Notes: generated by a model from the sequence alone, not told the origin. A DNA stretch of 64,000 nucleotides from Chitinophaga pinensis (GCA_945885475.1 CAMCYR010000005.1:1-64000), one strand, 5' to 3'. Shown: positions 24,900-34,227, counted from the stretch's first letter. A program made the numbers and translations.

Positions 24900-27053
24900 T
24901 TATTTAATAATGTTCATCTCATCAATCAGGTTTTGAGCATTACCATATTTGTCGATAAGGAATAACACATAACGGATATCATTACTGATCGTACGTTTAT
25001 ATTTACTATCGAAATAAATATCACCGCTCATCGCTTCCCAGTTGCCATCAAAAGCTAATCCCACTAGTTCGCCATTCGCATTTAAAACCGGACTTCCAGA
25101 GTTGCCACCAGTGATATCATTGTTGCTGATGAAAGCAACACGAATGTCTCCATTCTTGTCAGCATACATTCCATAATCTTTAGCTTTGTAGAGTTCCTTT
25201 AATTTAGAAGGTACATTAAAGCTGAAATCGTTCGGATTGTCTTTTTCCATGATTCCGTTCAATGTGGTGTAACAATTATAATTCACTCCATCTTTCGGCT
25301 CGTATGATTTTACACTACCATACGTTAAACGAAGTGTCCCATTTGCATCCGGATAGAAATTTCTTTGTGGTTGCATTTCCATCAATCCTTTGATGTATTT
25401 GCTTCCTTCAGCATTATTCACTGTATTAAAAGCGTCGATATGTGAGTTGATCGTGTTGTTGTAGTTTTCGTAACATGCAAAAGCAAAGGCGAATGCCGGA
25501 TCTTTCTGTAATTTTTTTAAATCTGCTTTGTCTAAAAATTTCCCAGCCGTTTGTGGTGTCGTCAAAAAACTTTTTTCAAAAACGGCTTTCGCAAATTTTT
25601 CAAATGTTGCCGCTGTCGTTTTACCTTTGTATTTCTTCAATATTTCAGCCATGTAAGCAGGCTGTTGCGCTACAGGGATATTTTCGTAATACATCTGAAT
25701 AATCTTCGCCAGGATCTTCTGCTCCGAAATTCTGTTGAACGATTTATAAAAATTATCGTTGAATGCTTTTATACGATTCGTGGCTTTTTTAATTTCTTCC
25801 GGATTTTGAGGGGAGGAGCTCAATGCTTTTTGTAATGAAATGTAATTCAAAGCAGCAGATAAAATTCCGCAGCCTGAAATTCCCTCTCTCATATACGTTG
25901 AATGCAACGCATAGTTATTAAAATCGATATATGCCTTTTCATAAGTTGGAAGAATGCTCGCGTATGCCGGTTTGTCTTTTGCCCAATTGATGAACGAATT
26001 TTCAGTTTGCTTTTTTTCTTCAAACACTTTCAATCGTTTCAATTGTTCTGTTTGTCCGATAAAATATTTCCAGTAATTTGAAATGCGGGCGTACTGCGCC
26101 GACATTAATAAACGGGTACTATCACTTTTATCCATCTGTTCTTTCCAGGAAGTCAGGCGGATATCGCGCAGGGCAACAATTGCCGGGTTTATTTTATCTG
26201 TCGCTAAAGCGATGCCGAACGATGTTTCGTAACGATTTGTTCTTCCAGGAAAACCATAGATCATTGTGTAATCCCCTTCATCAACACCTTTGATCGAAAT
26301 GTTCAGAAATTTTTTCGGATTAAAAGGAACATTGTCTTTCGAATAGTTAGCTGGCTTATTGTCCTTGTCGGCATAAATACGGAACATTGAAAAGTCGCCC
26401 GTGTGACGAGGCCACATCCAATTGTCTACCTCACCACCAAATTTACCAATTGCCTGCGGCGGAGCAGCAACTAAACGCACATCCGTAAATTTCTCAAATA
26501 CAAATAAGTAAAAAGCATTGTCTCTGAAGAATGATCTTACCAAGCCTTCATAGTGTGTATCTTTTGTAGCATCCGCAATAATGGATTTAAAAACTTCTTG
26601 TTTTTTTGCATCAGAAGCAGAAGCCGCTATTCCCTCTAAGGCTTTGTTTACTTTGTCGGAAACATCTTCCATCCGAACCAATATGGAAGCAAATAAATTC
26701 TCATTTACTTTTTCTTGATCAAATGATTTTGCCCAGAATCCATTATCTAATATATTGTCTGAAGCTGTGCTATGGTTCGCAATAGCCTCGTATCCGCAAT
26801 GGTGATTGGTTAATAATAATCCCCTTTCAGAAATGATCTCTGAAGTACAGCCACCGTTGAACCAAACAATTGCATCTTTTATACTTGCATTGTTAATATC
26901 GTATAGTTGCTCAGGCGTAAGCTTCAAGCCGGCCTTTTGCATTTGTTCAAAATTATTTTTTAAAAGCATAGGAAGCCACATGCCTTCGTCAGCCTTTACT
27001 AAGTTGAACGTTAATAGTTGAAAAGATAAAGTGAGTAGTGCTAATTTTTTCAT
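24900..27053 (-). CDS. S46-family dipeptidyl-peptidase, DPP7-like
   Basis: 717 aa from the ATG at 27053 (the ATG at 27074 adds seven residues). Signal peptide MKKLALLTLSFQLLTFNLVKA, then the S46 start DEGMWLP. The catalytic histidine is the second His of LLLTNHHCG (H85 in this numbering) and the serine is S652 in TGGNSGSPVL. Eighteen residues after the serine is Gly (AFDGNWEAM), the state reported for DPP7, where DPP11 has Arg that selects acidic P1 residues. It should therefore remove dipeptides with hydrophobic P1 from oligopeptides in the periplasm. Isolated gene. Confidence 0.88.
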   Translation of the reverse strand: MKKLALLTLSFQLLTFNLVKADEGMWLPMLLKNNFEQMQKAGLKLTPEQLYDINNASIKDAIVWFNGGCTSEIISERGLLLTNHHCGYEAIANHSTASDNILDNGFWAKSFDQEKVNENLFASILVRMEDVSDKVNKALEGIAASASDAKKQEVFKSIIADATKDTHYEGLVRSFFRDNAFYLFVFEKFTDVRLVAAPPQAIGKFGGEVDNWMWPRHTGDFSMFRIYADKDNKPANYSKDNVPFNPKKFLNISIKGVDEGDYTMIYGFPGRTNRYETSFGIALATDKINPAIVALRDIRLTSWKEQMDKSDSTRLLMSAQYARISNYWKYFIGQTEQLKRLKVFEEKKQTENSFINWAKDKPAYASILPTYEKAYIDFNNYALHSTYMREGISGCGILSAALNYISLQKALSSSPQNPEEIKKATNRIKAFNDNFYKSFNRISEQKILAKIIQMYYENIPVAQQPAYMAEILKKYKGKTTAATFEKFAKAVFEKSFLTTPQTAGKFLDKADLKKLQKDPAFAFAFACYENYNNTINSHIDAFNTVNNAEGSKYIKGLMEMQPQRNFYPDANGTLRLTYGSVKSYEPKDGVNYNCYTTLNGIMEKDNPNDFSFNVPSKLKELYKAKDYGMYADKNGDIRVAFISNNDITGGNSGSPVLNANGELVGLAFDGNWEAMSGDIYFDSKYKRTISNDIRYVLFLIDKYGNAQNLIDEMNIIK

Positions 27054-27257
27054 AAAATATAGTTTCGTTTTCAATTTTAGATGTGCAAAATTATAAAATC
27101 TATCGAATTATCAATCAGAGAAAAGCCAAAGGGCTAAATATGTGATATAAACGGCCTGTTTTTTAGGATGAACGCGAAGGTGTTTATTAGGGGAAAATTC
27201 ACGATATTCGTGCTGAAAATTTAGGAATCAGGATTTTCAGATTAAGGATTATTAATT

Positions 27258-28601
27258 ATGGCACAAAAACCAAGCATACCAAAAGGAACCCGCGATTTTT
27301 CACCTCAGGAAATGGTGAGACGGAATTATATATTTGATACCATTAAAAAAGTGTTTCAGCGGTATGGCTATTTGCCTATTGAAACGCCTGCTATGGAAAA
27401 TCTGTCTACACTCATGGGTAAATACGGTGATGAGGGCGATAAATTAATCTTTAAAATATTGAATAGTGGGGATTTTAAAGAGGGGGTGGATATGAGCTTG
27501 GAGGCGAAACAATTGGTTAACAAGATTTCCGAAAAAGCACTCAAATACGATTTAACTGTTCCTTTTGCTCGTTATGTTGTTCAACACCAAAATGAAATTA
27601 CGTTTCCGTTCAAGCGCTATCAGATTCAACCGGTTTGGCGTGCTGATCGTCCACAAAAAGGCCGCTACAGAGAATTTTACCAATGTGATGCCGATGTGAT
27701 CGGAAGTAATGCACTGATCAACGAAGTGGAATTAACGCAGATGATCGATGAAGTATTCACTTCTTTGAATGTTCCCGTTTTAATTAAAATAAATAACCGT
27801 AAAATATTAAGTGGTATCGCTGAAGTGATCGGTGAAAAAGAAAAGATCGTAACCATTACGGTCGCCATTGACAAGCTGGATAAAATAGGTGTTGAAGGTG
27901 TGAACAAAGAGTTGAAAGAGAATGGCGTGAATGATAGTGCCATTAAAAAGTTGCAACCGCTCATTGAATTTTCAGGTTCAACGTTGGAAAAAGTAAATTT
28001 CTTAAAAACGCTTTTGGCTTCTTCAGAAATCGGTTTAAAAGGTATTGAAGAAATAGAATATATTTTCAAGGCGGCAGATAGCCTAAAATTAAATACCGCT
28101 AAAGTAGAACTGGACATAACACTGGCTCGCGGATTAAATTATTATACCGGAGCGATCTTCGAAGTGAAAGCAGCTGTGGGAACATTAACGAGCAGCATCT
28201 GTGGTGGCGGTCGTTATGATGATCTTACAGGAATATTTGGTTTGCCGAATATGAGCGGAGTTGGTATTTCATTTGGTGCAGATAGAATCTACGATGTATT
28301 GAATGAATTGAATTTATATCCGGATACTGTTTCTGCTTCTACAAAATTGTTATTTGTTGCATTTAACGAAAAAGATCAGCGTGATCTTCTTCCTTTATTA
28401 GCAATGGTTCGTAAGGCCGGAATTAATTCTGAAATTTATCCGGATGTGAAAGCAGATGTAAAAAAACAGTTTACCTATGGCGAGTCTAAAAAAATTCCTT
28501 TTGTCGTTTCTATAAAAGAAGGTGTGTTGACATTGAAGAATATTGTTACTGGAGAAAAAGAGGAAATTACGATTGAAAAAATTATAGAAAAATTAAAATA
28601 G
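27258..28601 (+). CDS. hisS: Histidyl-tRNA synthetase
   Basis: 447 aa, class II aminoacyl-tRNA synthetase. It starts with [11 protein letters not shown]. Motif 2 region is in [25 protein letters not shown]; the histidine-specific loops [14 protein letters not shown] and [13 protein letters not shown] are present. The anticodon-binding domain occupies the last ~100 residues. Length and motifs are normal. An interspersed 60-bp tandem repeat starts right after the stop. Confidence 0.95.
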   Translation: MAQKPSIPKGTRDFSPQEMVRRNYIFDTIKKVFQRYGYLPIETPAMENLSTLMGKYGDEGDKLIFKILNSGDFKEGVDMSLEAKQLVNKISEKALKYDLTVPFARYVVQHQNEITFPFKRYQIQPVWRADRPQKGRYREFYQCDADVIGSNALINEVELTQMIDEVFTSLNVPVLIKINNRKILSGIAEVIGEKEKIVTITVAIDKLDKIGVEGVNKELKENGVNDSAIKKLQPLIEFSGSTLEKVNFLKTLLASSEIGLKGIEEIEYIFKAADSLKLNTAKVELDITLARGLNYYTGAIFEVKAAVGTLTSSICGGGRYDDLTGIFGLPNMSGVGISFGADRIYDVLNELNLYPDTVSASTKLLFVAFNEKDQRDLLPLLAMVRKAGINSEIYPDVKADVKKQFTYGESKKIPFVVSIKEGVLTLKNIVTGEKEEITIEKIIEKLK

Positions 28602-28620
28602 AAAATTCACCACAAATAAC

Positions 28621-29097
28621 ACCAAGTATCACAGGAAAATCTGAGTAAATCTGAGTAATCTGTGGTAAAAAGAAAATAACACAACGTATCAAAGAAAAAT
28701 CTGAGTAAATCTGAGTAATCTGTGGTAAAAAGAAAATAACACAACGTATCACAGAAAAATCTGAGTAAACCTGAGTAATCTGTGGTAAAAAGAAAATAAC
28801 ACAACGTATCACAGAAAAATCTGAGTAAATCTGAGTAATCTGTGGTAAAAAGAAAATAACACAACGTATCACAGAAAAATCTGAGTAAATCTGAGTAATC
28901 TGTGGTAAAAAGAAAATAACACAACGTATCACAGAAAAATCTGAGTAAATCTGAAAAATCTGTGGTAAAAAGAAAATAACACAACGTATCACAGAAAAAT
29001 CTGAGTAAATCTGAGTAATCTGTGGTAAAAAGAAAATAATACAACGTATCAAAGAAAAATCTGAGTAAATCTGAGTAATCTGTGGTAAAAAGAAAAT
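28621..29097 (+). repeat. 60-bp tandem repeat, eight copies, between hisS and hutH
   Basis: Eight head-to-tail units of 60 bp (core AAATCTGAGTAATCTGTGG followed by TAAAAAGAAAATAAC) with only a few substitutions. The last copy is 57 bp and its terminal AAAAT continues directly into the hutH ATG. The unit length is divisible by three, which creates spurious 168- and 179-aa minus-strand ORFs. Related single copies occur at ~7985 and 17924-17942. It is not CRISPR because there are no spacers. Confidence 0.95.
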
Positions 29098-30588
29098 ATG
29101 CACACAATAACAACAGCCCAATTATCCTTACAAACGATTTCTGAAATCATTTCAGGGAACAAAAAACTTGCTCTTTCCGAAGAAGCAAAAAAGAACATTT
29201 CATCTTGTCGCGATTACCTCGATAAAAAAATGCGTTCTCAGAAAGGCCCAATCTACGGTATCAACACAGGTTTCGGTTCTTTGTGCAATGTTGTGATTCC
29301 TGATAATGAACTGGAACAATTGCAAACCAATTTAGTGATGTCCCATGCCTGTGGAACCGGAGATGAAGTGCCGAATGAAGTAGTAAAGTTAATGTTGCTG
29401 CTTAAGATACAAGCACTTTGTTATGGCAAATCAGGGGTTCAATTACAAACCGTTGAACGCCTTGTTGATTTTTTTAATAACGATGTGCTACCTATCGTTT
29501 ACCAACAAGGATCCTTAGGTGCTTCCGGTGATTTATCTCCTTTAGCGCATATGTGTTTGCCTTTGCTTGGAATGGGTGAGGTGTTTTACAATGGAAAAAA
29601 ACAAGCAGCAGCAGCTGTTTTAAAGGAATTAAATTTTAAACCGATAGCGCTCAAATCAAAAGAAGGTTTAGCCTTGCTGAATGGAACACAATTTATGAGC
29701 GCATATGGTGTTTGGTGTTTACTGCAAACAAAAAAATTAAACATTGCTGCCGATGTGATCAGTGCTATTTCCTTGGATGCCTTCGATGGTCGTATCGATC
29801 CTTTTAAACCGCATATACATTCTATCCGGCCGCACAAAGGGCAAATACAAACTGCTGCGAATATGCGTAAGCTCTTAGAAGGAAGTGAAATTATTAAACG
29901 TGAAAAAGAACATGTTCAAGATCCCTATTCATTCCGTTGCATACCTCAAGTGCATGGTGCTTCAAAGGATGCGATTGAATATGTAGAAAATGTGTTCCTC
30001 ACAGAAATTAATTCTGTTACAGATAACCCTACCGTTTTTCCGGAGGAGGATGAAATTATTTCTGGTGGAAATTTTCATGGTCAACCCTTGGCCTTGGCGC
30101 TCGATTTTTTAGCGATTGCTTTGGCTGAATTAGGAAATATTTCTGAAAGAAGAACCTATCAGTTGATTGCAGGGCTGCGTGGTTTGCCTCCATTTTTAGT
30201 TGCGAAGCCTGGATTGAATTCCGGTTTTATGATTCCTCAATATACTGCTGCGAGTATCGTTAGTCAGAATAAACAGTTGTGTTCACCCGCTTCCGTTGAT
30301 TCCATTGTTAGTTCAAACGGACAAGAAGATCATGTTTCGATGGGTGCGAATGCGGCAACAAAATGTTTTAAAGTAGTGGAGAATTTACAGCGCATCTTAG
30401 CAATCGAATTGTTCAATGCCGCACAAGCGATCGAATTTAGAAAACCTCTGAAATCATCCAATGCAATTGAGCATGTGCTTGCCGATTTTAGAAAAAATGT
30501 ACCCTTTGTGGATCAAGATATCATTATGTATACGCAGATGGATGCATGTGTTCAATTTTTGAAAGAGCGTCAATTTTCTATAGGATGA
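29098..30588 (+). CDS. hutH: Histidine ammonia-lyase
   Basis: 496 aa. GSLGASGDLSPLAH carries the A142-S143-G144 triad that cyclises to the MIO electrophile. YGINTGFGSL, the TDNPTVF region and the QEDHVSMG motif complete the ammonia-lyase signature. It converts histidine to urocanate. No other hut genes are next to it. Its 5' leader, including any ribosome-binding site, lies within the last unit of the 60-bp repeat, and no clear purine-rich Shine-Dalgarno other than AAAAAGAAAA is seen. Adjacency to hisS is probably coincidental. Confidence 0.93.
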   Translation: MHTITTAQLSLQTISEIISGNKKLALSEEAKKNISSCRDYLDKKMRSQKGPIYGINTGFGSLCNVVIPDNELEQLQTNLVMSHACGTGDEVPNEVVKLMLLLKIQALCYGKSGVQLQTVERLVDFFNNDVLPIVYQQGSLGASGDLSPLAHMCLPLLGMGEVFYNGKKQAAAAVLKELNFKPIALKSKEGLALLNGTQFMSAYGVWCLLQTKKLNIAADVISAISLDAFDGRIDPFKPHIHSIRPHKGQIQTAANMRKLLEGSEIIKREKEHVQDPYSFRCIPQVHGASKDAIEYVENVFLTEINSVTDNPTVFPEEDEIISGGNFHGQPLALALDFLAIALAELGNISERRTYQLIAGLRGLPPFLVAKPGLNSGFMIPQYTAASIVSQNKQLCSPASVDSIVSSNGQEDHVSMGANAATKCFKVVENLQRILAIELFNAAQAIEFRKPLKSSNAIEHVLADFRKNVPFVDQDIIMYTQMDACVQFLKERQFSIG

Positions 30589-30662
30589 TAGCGTTTCATT
30601 TTATAGAACGTTATACATAGCGGACCCAAATTTAGTATTACAAAGAAAATAATCGGCTACGA

Positions 30663-31250
30663 ATGAAGAAATTACTTTTATCATATTTTCTCCTTACTGC
30701 TTGTCTGAGCTTTGCTTGCGAATGTCCGCCATTGGCTCCTGTTTCTTTGACAAACGTACAAGCGTATGATGTGATATTTTATGGTTCAGTTGATTCTGTT
30801 TCTGCCTGCGATCCGAAAGGCAAAGCAATAGCCTATTTTACAATCACCGAATTGTACAAAGGGAATGTAGTAAAACATGTACCGCTTAATTTTGATTGTG
30901 CTTCTGAATGTTTAATGAGTTTTGCAAAGGGTGAGCAATGGCTCGTTTACGCGAAGTATGAGAAATTTGATTTTTTAAAAGTGACCTTGTGTGATCACAG
31001 CCGGAAAAAATTTAGGGATGCAACACAAGATATATATCAGTTTGCTGCAGGTCGCACATTTGAAGACGAAAAATTGTTTTTAAATAAGTCATTCGGTTTG
31101 CAGCAATTTATTCAGGAAAATTCCCTGAACAAACAGCAGAATGAGCTGGGACCTAAAAATCAACAACCGACTGCATGGGGGAAAGTGATATTACTATTTG
31201 TTTCATTAACGGCTATGGGATTGGTTTATTTCTTTACACGAAAAAAATAA
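30663..31250 (+). CDS. Secreted TIMP/netrin-like domain protein with C-terminal TM
   Basis: 195 aa. Signal peptide MKKLLLSYFLLTACLSFA, then a mature N-terminus beginning CEC, as in tissue-inhibitor-of-metalloprotease-like (NTR) domains. These start with a Cys-x-Cys and continue with a beta-barrel; here VIFYGSVDSV, AYFTITELYKG and QWLVYAKYE read like its strands. Further cysteines (CDPKG, CASEC, LCDHS) could pair. A TM helix (ILLFVSLTAMGLVYFF) and a basic tail end the protein. Assignment by motif appearance only; inhibition of proteases is not demonstrated by sequence. Confidence 0.6.
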   Translation: MKKLLLSYFLLTACLSFACECPPLAPVSLTNVQAYDVIFYGSVDSVSACDPKGKAIAYFTITELYKGNVVKHVPLNFDCASECLMSFAKGEQWLVYAKYEKFDFLKVTLCDHSRKKFRDATQDIYQFAAGRTFEDEKLFLNKSFGLQQFIQENSLNKQQNELGPKNQQPTAWGKVILLFVSLTAMGLVYFFTRKK

Positions 31251-31344
31251 GTATAGCGCTGTATGTGACACCTATCTTTCACAACACGATAAACATTATT
31301 ACGTTGCACTTAAATTACGATACGCACTCTCAAAAAATACAAAA

Positions 31345-31959
31345 ATGAATAAATTCAAATCACATCCATGGCATGGCATTTCTCCTGGCAACGAGGCCCC
31401 TACTGTTGTTACCGCCTTCATCGAGATCGTTCCTTCCGATACCGTCAAATATGAAGTAGATAAAGAAACGGGGCATTTGAAGATCGATCGTCCACAGAAA
31501 TTTTCAAATGTGCTTCCTTCCTTATATGGATTTATTCCGCAAACGTATTGCGATGTTAAAATTGCTGAATTTGCTGCGCTAAAGTCGGGTCGTCCCGTTA
31601 TGAAAGGTGATGGTGATCCGTTGGATATTTGTGTGCTGACGGAGAAAACGATTTCGCACGGTGATATTTTGTTGCAGGCTATTCCTATCGGTGGATTAAG
31701 GTTGATCGATAAAGGTGAAGCTGACGATAAAATTATTGCGGTGATGAAAGGCGATGAAGTGTTTGAAGAATGGAAAGATATCAGCGACTGCACCCAAGCA
31801 GTGATTGACCGGCTGAAACATTATTTTTTGACTTACAAAAATTTACCGGGTGCTGAAAATCCTACATGCGAGATCACACAGGTTTACGGTAGGGAAGAGG
31901 CATATGAAGTTATTAAAAGAAGTATGGAAGATTATAAAAATAAGTTTTTGACAAAGTAA
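31345..31959 (+). CDS. ppa: Inorganic pyrophosphatase, family I
   Basis: 204 aa. The signature D89-G-D91-P-L-D94 (GDGDPLDICVLTE) binds the catalytic metals, and YGFIPQTYCD plus the late K-x-Y region (HYFLTYKNLPG) complete the family I site. It hydrolyses PPi in the cytoplasm and pulls biosynthetic reactions forward. Monocistronic by context. Confidence 0.92.
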   Translation: MNKFKSHPWHGISPGNEAPTVVTAFIEIVPSDTVKYEVDKETGHLKIDRPQKFSNVLPSLYGFIPQTYCDVKIAEFAALKSGRPVMKGDGDPLDICVLTEKTISHGDILLQAIPIGGLRLIDKGEADDKIIAVMKGDEVFEEWKDISDCTQAVIDRLKHYFLTYKNLPGAENPTCEITQVYGREEAYEVIKRSMEDYKNKFLTK

Positions 31960-32010
31960 ATTTAGGAAAGAAAAATGCTTGTCGCCAGTCATTTCCAGCG
32001 GAATCGATTG

Positions 32011-32033
32011 TCAGTTCGAGCGGAGTCGAGAAC
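32011..32033 (+). repeat. 23-bp repeat, direct copy 1
   Basis: TCAG followed by TTCGAGCGGAGTCGAGAAC. Identical to 32070-32092 and 43544-43566, and the exact reverse complement of 32455-32477. Copies 1 and 2 lie in a wider partial duplication (AGAAAAATGC-TGTCGCCAGTCA precedes both). Confidence 0.9.
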
Positions 32034-32069
32034 GAGATTAATATAAGTAAGAAAAATGCCTGTCGCCAG

Positions 32070-32092
32070 TCAGTTCGAGCGGAGTCGAGAAC
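32070..32092 (+). repeat. 23-bp repeat, direct copy 2 (left inverted repeat of the GIY-YIG unit)
   Basis: Perfect copy, 29 bp upstream of the GIY-YIG start codon. With the inverted copy at 32455 it brackets the nuclease gene in a ~408-bp unit. Confidence 0.9.
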
Positions 32093-32121
32093 CAATTAAA
32101 GTCAATTAAGAGCGATAACCA

Positions 32122-32556
32122 ATGTCAGAATCAAGATACTTATTTGTATACATCCTAAAGTGTTCAGATAACACTTATTACACTGGTTTCACTTATAATC
32201 CAGAAAGAAGAATTGAAGAACACAATTCAGGGGACAATAAAAATAGTTATACTTCACAACGATTACCTGTTGAAATGATTTTTTGTGAAAAATTTACTGA
32301 TTTTAATCTAGCAATCATTTGGGAGAAAAAGATTAAAGATTGGAGTCGAAAAAAGAAGGAAGCTCTGATTAAAGAAAACTGGGACCAATTAAAGATTGAG
32401 GCGGCTTGTAAGAATTATACTTCTCATAAGAACTTGTTTGGCCAGGCATCCTCGGTTCTCGACTCCGCTCGAACTGAAACTCAAGAATCCTTGTCTGCCC
32501 AAACAGTTGTAGTAAGAAGTCAATCACATTTTACTATTGTCGATACCAATGCTTAA
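32122..32556 (+). CDS. Small GIY-YIG nuclease
   Basis: 144 aa. The N-terminal domain has YLFVYILKCSDNTYYTGFT (the GIY-YIG strands), RRIEEHNSG with the conserved Arg, and IIWEKKIKDWSRKKK with the catalytic-type Glu. This is the UPF0213/YhbQ-like single-domain class. The conserved fold ends near residue 100; the tail SVLDSARTETQE is encoded by the inverted 23-bp repeat and is probably an accidental extension. The gene overlaps the next by 8 bp. These stand-alone nucleases have no settled function. Enclosure between inverted repeats suggests a mobile or repeat-processing role, by inference. Confidence 0.85.
   Translation: MSESRYLFVYILKCSDNTYYTGFTYNPERRIEEHNSGDNKNSYTSQRLPVEMIFCEKFTDFNLAIIWEKKIKDWSRKKKEALIKENWDQLKIEAACKNYTSHKNLFGQASSVLDSARTETQESLSAQTVVVRSQSHFTIVDTNA
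32455..32477 (-). repeat. 23-bp repeat, inverted copy (right side of the GIY-YIG unit)
   Basis: GTTCTCGACTCCGCTCGAAC followed by TGA: the exact reverse complement of the two upstream copies. It lies within the GIY-YIG reading frame. Confidence 0.9.
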
Positions 32557-33205
32557 TGTTTATTGTATACCTGGAATGGGGGTGAATGAAAGATTATTCA
32601 AAAATTTAAAGTTGAGTAATTGCAGCATTCGTTATATAAGGTGGGAAACACCATTCAGAAAAGAATCACTTGCAGATTATGCGATGCGTCTTTCCAAACA
32701 AATTGATACGACTCAGCCATTTGTCTTGATTGGCGTTTCTTTTGGAGGAATGTGTTGTGTAGAGATTTCAAAAAAGCTCAAACCTTTGAAAACCTTCATT
32801 ATTTCTAGTAGTAAATTTCATACGGAGTTGCCTTTCAAGATTACTTTTTGGAGGATGCTTCCTTTGTACAGACTTTTTAATGATGGATTTTTTAAAGATG
32901 CGGCAATGATTGCTAAAAAGCAATTTGGAGTATTTACAGATGAACAGAAAAAGAGTTTTAGAAGGATGTTGGATGAAGCTCCTCAAAATTATTTTAACGG
33001 AGCTGTTGATTGTATCGTCAAATGGAAAAATGAAATCCGTCCTGAAAATTTAATTCATCTCCATGGAACTGCTGACAGGGTGCTTCCGCACTCGAAAGTT
33101 GTAGCATGTGATTATTCTATCAAAGGTGGAACGCATTTCATGATCATCAATAAAGCGGAAGAGATCAGTGAAATTATAAATAAAGAAGTGGAAGGTTATT
33201 GTTGA
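32549..33205 (+). CDS. Alpha/beta-hydrolase
   Basis: 218 aa from the ATG at 32549, which overlaps the stop of the GIY-YIG gene (ATGCTTAA). The tool's start at 32537 is TTG and less likely. The oxyanion and start region is YCIPGMGVN, the nucleophile elbow is GVSFGGMC (Ser), the acidic residue is likely in HLHGTADRVLP, and the catalytic His in GGTHFMI. A small cytoplasmic hydrolase (esterase/thioesterase-like) with unknown substrate. Confidence 0.8.
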   Translation: MLNVYCIPGMGVNERLFKNLKLSNCSIRYIRWETPFRKESLADYAMRLSKQIDTTQPFVLIGVSFGGMCCVEISKKLKPLKTFIISSSKFHTELPFKITFWRMLPLYRLFNDGFFKDAAMIAKKQFGVFTDEQKKSFRRMLDEAPQNYFNGAVDCIVKWKNEIRPENLIHLHGTADRVLPHSKVVACDYSIKGGTHFMIINKAEEISEIINKEVEGYC

Positions 33206-33209
33206 TGAT

Positions 33210-33890
33210 TTATTTCTTTACACTGTTCTCGCCACCCATCAATACAAATTGAATGATGTTCGCGCCCATTTTTAGCGCTTTCTGGCGCGCCTCAGGAGAA
33301 TCTTTATGTACTTCATAACTCTCCCAGCCATCTCCTAAATCGCATTCGAAATCATAAAAACAAACCAAACGTCCTTGGTAGATCAATCCGAATCCCTGCG
33401 GTGCTTTGCTCTCGTGTTCGTGGATCTTCGGCAGACCATTCGGGAAAGCATATTTCTGGTGGTAAATCGGATGGGAGAAAGGTAGTTCAACTAATTCCAA
33501 TTCCGGGAAGATCTTTTTTAATTGCGGACGAATGAATTTATCCATTCCATAATTGTCCGAGATATGCAAGAAACCACCTGCTATTAAATAATTACGTAAG
33601 TTCTCTGATTCCTGCGCATTGAATAAAACATTTCCGTGGCCGGTCATGTGAACGAGGGGGTAGTTAAAGATATCAGGGCTTCCAACTTCAACTGTTGCTT
33701 GCTCTTTGTTGATATTCGTTTTTAAATTTGTATTGCAAAATTCAATTAAATTGGGCAGCGACGTTTCTATGTTTGCATACCAGTCGCCGCCGCCACTATA
33801 TTTTAATAGCGCTATTTGGTAGGTTGGTGTCGGACTGAATGCTGAGAGAGCAAAAATAACTGCAAAAAACAGTATGCTTTTTTTTAACAT
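33210..33890 (-). CDS. DUF4159 secreted protein
   Basis: 226 aa with a signal peptide (MLKKSILFFAVIFALSAFS). The body matches DUF4159: LLKYSGGGDWYAN, PLVHMTGHGNVLF, ISDNYGMDKFIRPQLKKIFP and LPFSHPIYH. DUF4159 proteins are widespread in Bacteroidota. The fold resembles a glutamine-amidotransferase-like domain and the function is unknown. Last gene of a leftward series, ending 4 bp from the convergent hydrolase. Confidence 0.8.
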   Translation of the reverse strand: MLKKSILFFAVIFALSAFSPTPTYQIALLKYSGGGDWYANIETSLPNLIEFCNTNLKTNINKEQATVEVGSPDIFNYPLVHMTGHGNVLFNAQESENLRNYLIAGGFLHISDNYGMDKFIRPQLKKIFPELELVELPFSHPIYHQKYAFPNGLPKIHEHESKAPQGFGLIYQGRLVCFYDFECDLGDGWESYEVHKDSPEARQKALKMGANIIQFVLMGGENSVKK

Positions 33891-33952
33891 GCTTTCGTAA
33901 ATTTCAATTTTTTTATAGTCAACACTTTTTATATTTTCATCGTATATTCATA

Positions 33953-34207
33953 CTAAGAGCCGATCGCAGCTTCCCTTATTTTCGCTTCTTTCAGCGACAA
34001 ATACATTTCATTAAACCGATCCAATACTTTTTGCAGGAACACATCATCTACTAATTTCTGAATTCCTTCGATGCCATTTACTTCGTTGTGTGCGATCTTG
34101 AACGTTTGTTCCATCGGTCCTGCTACAAATTGAATTTGGTATTTATCATTCATCGAAAAGATATTGATTGAAATTTTCGGATGTGGAATGTTGGCAATTA
34201 TTCTCAT
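33953..34207 (-). CDS. Conserved small protein, unknown function
   Basis: 84 aa with no signal or TM. Short beta-like N-terminal half (ANIPHPKISINIFSMNDKYQI) and helical C-terminal half. No family recognised. Position 20 bp after the next leftward gene supports it as real. Confidence 0.55.
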   Translation of the reverse strand: MRIIANIPHPKISINIFSMNDKYQIQFVAGPMEQTFKIAHNEVNGIEGIQKLVDDVFLQKVLDRFNEMYLSLKEAKIREAAIGS

Positions 34208-34227
34208 GTATTCGTTCTTGAAATTTA

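Noticed and set aside
28621-29097. Possible CRISPR array
   Set aside because: The units are contiguous 60-bp repeats without variable spacers, and no cas gene is in the window.
28582-29121. Minus-strand ORFs of 179 and 168 aa with 20-residue repeats
   Set aside because: They are translations of the 60-bp tandem repeat in two frames, open only because 60 is a multiple of three. There is no start context and no domain.
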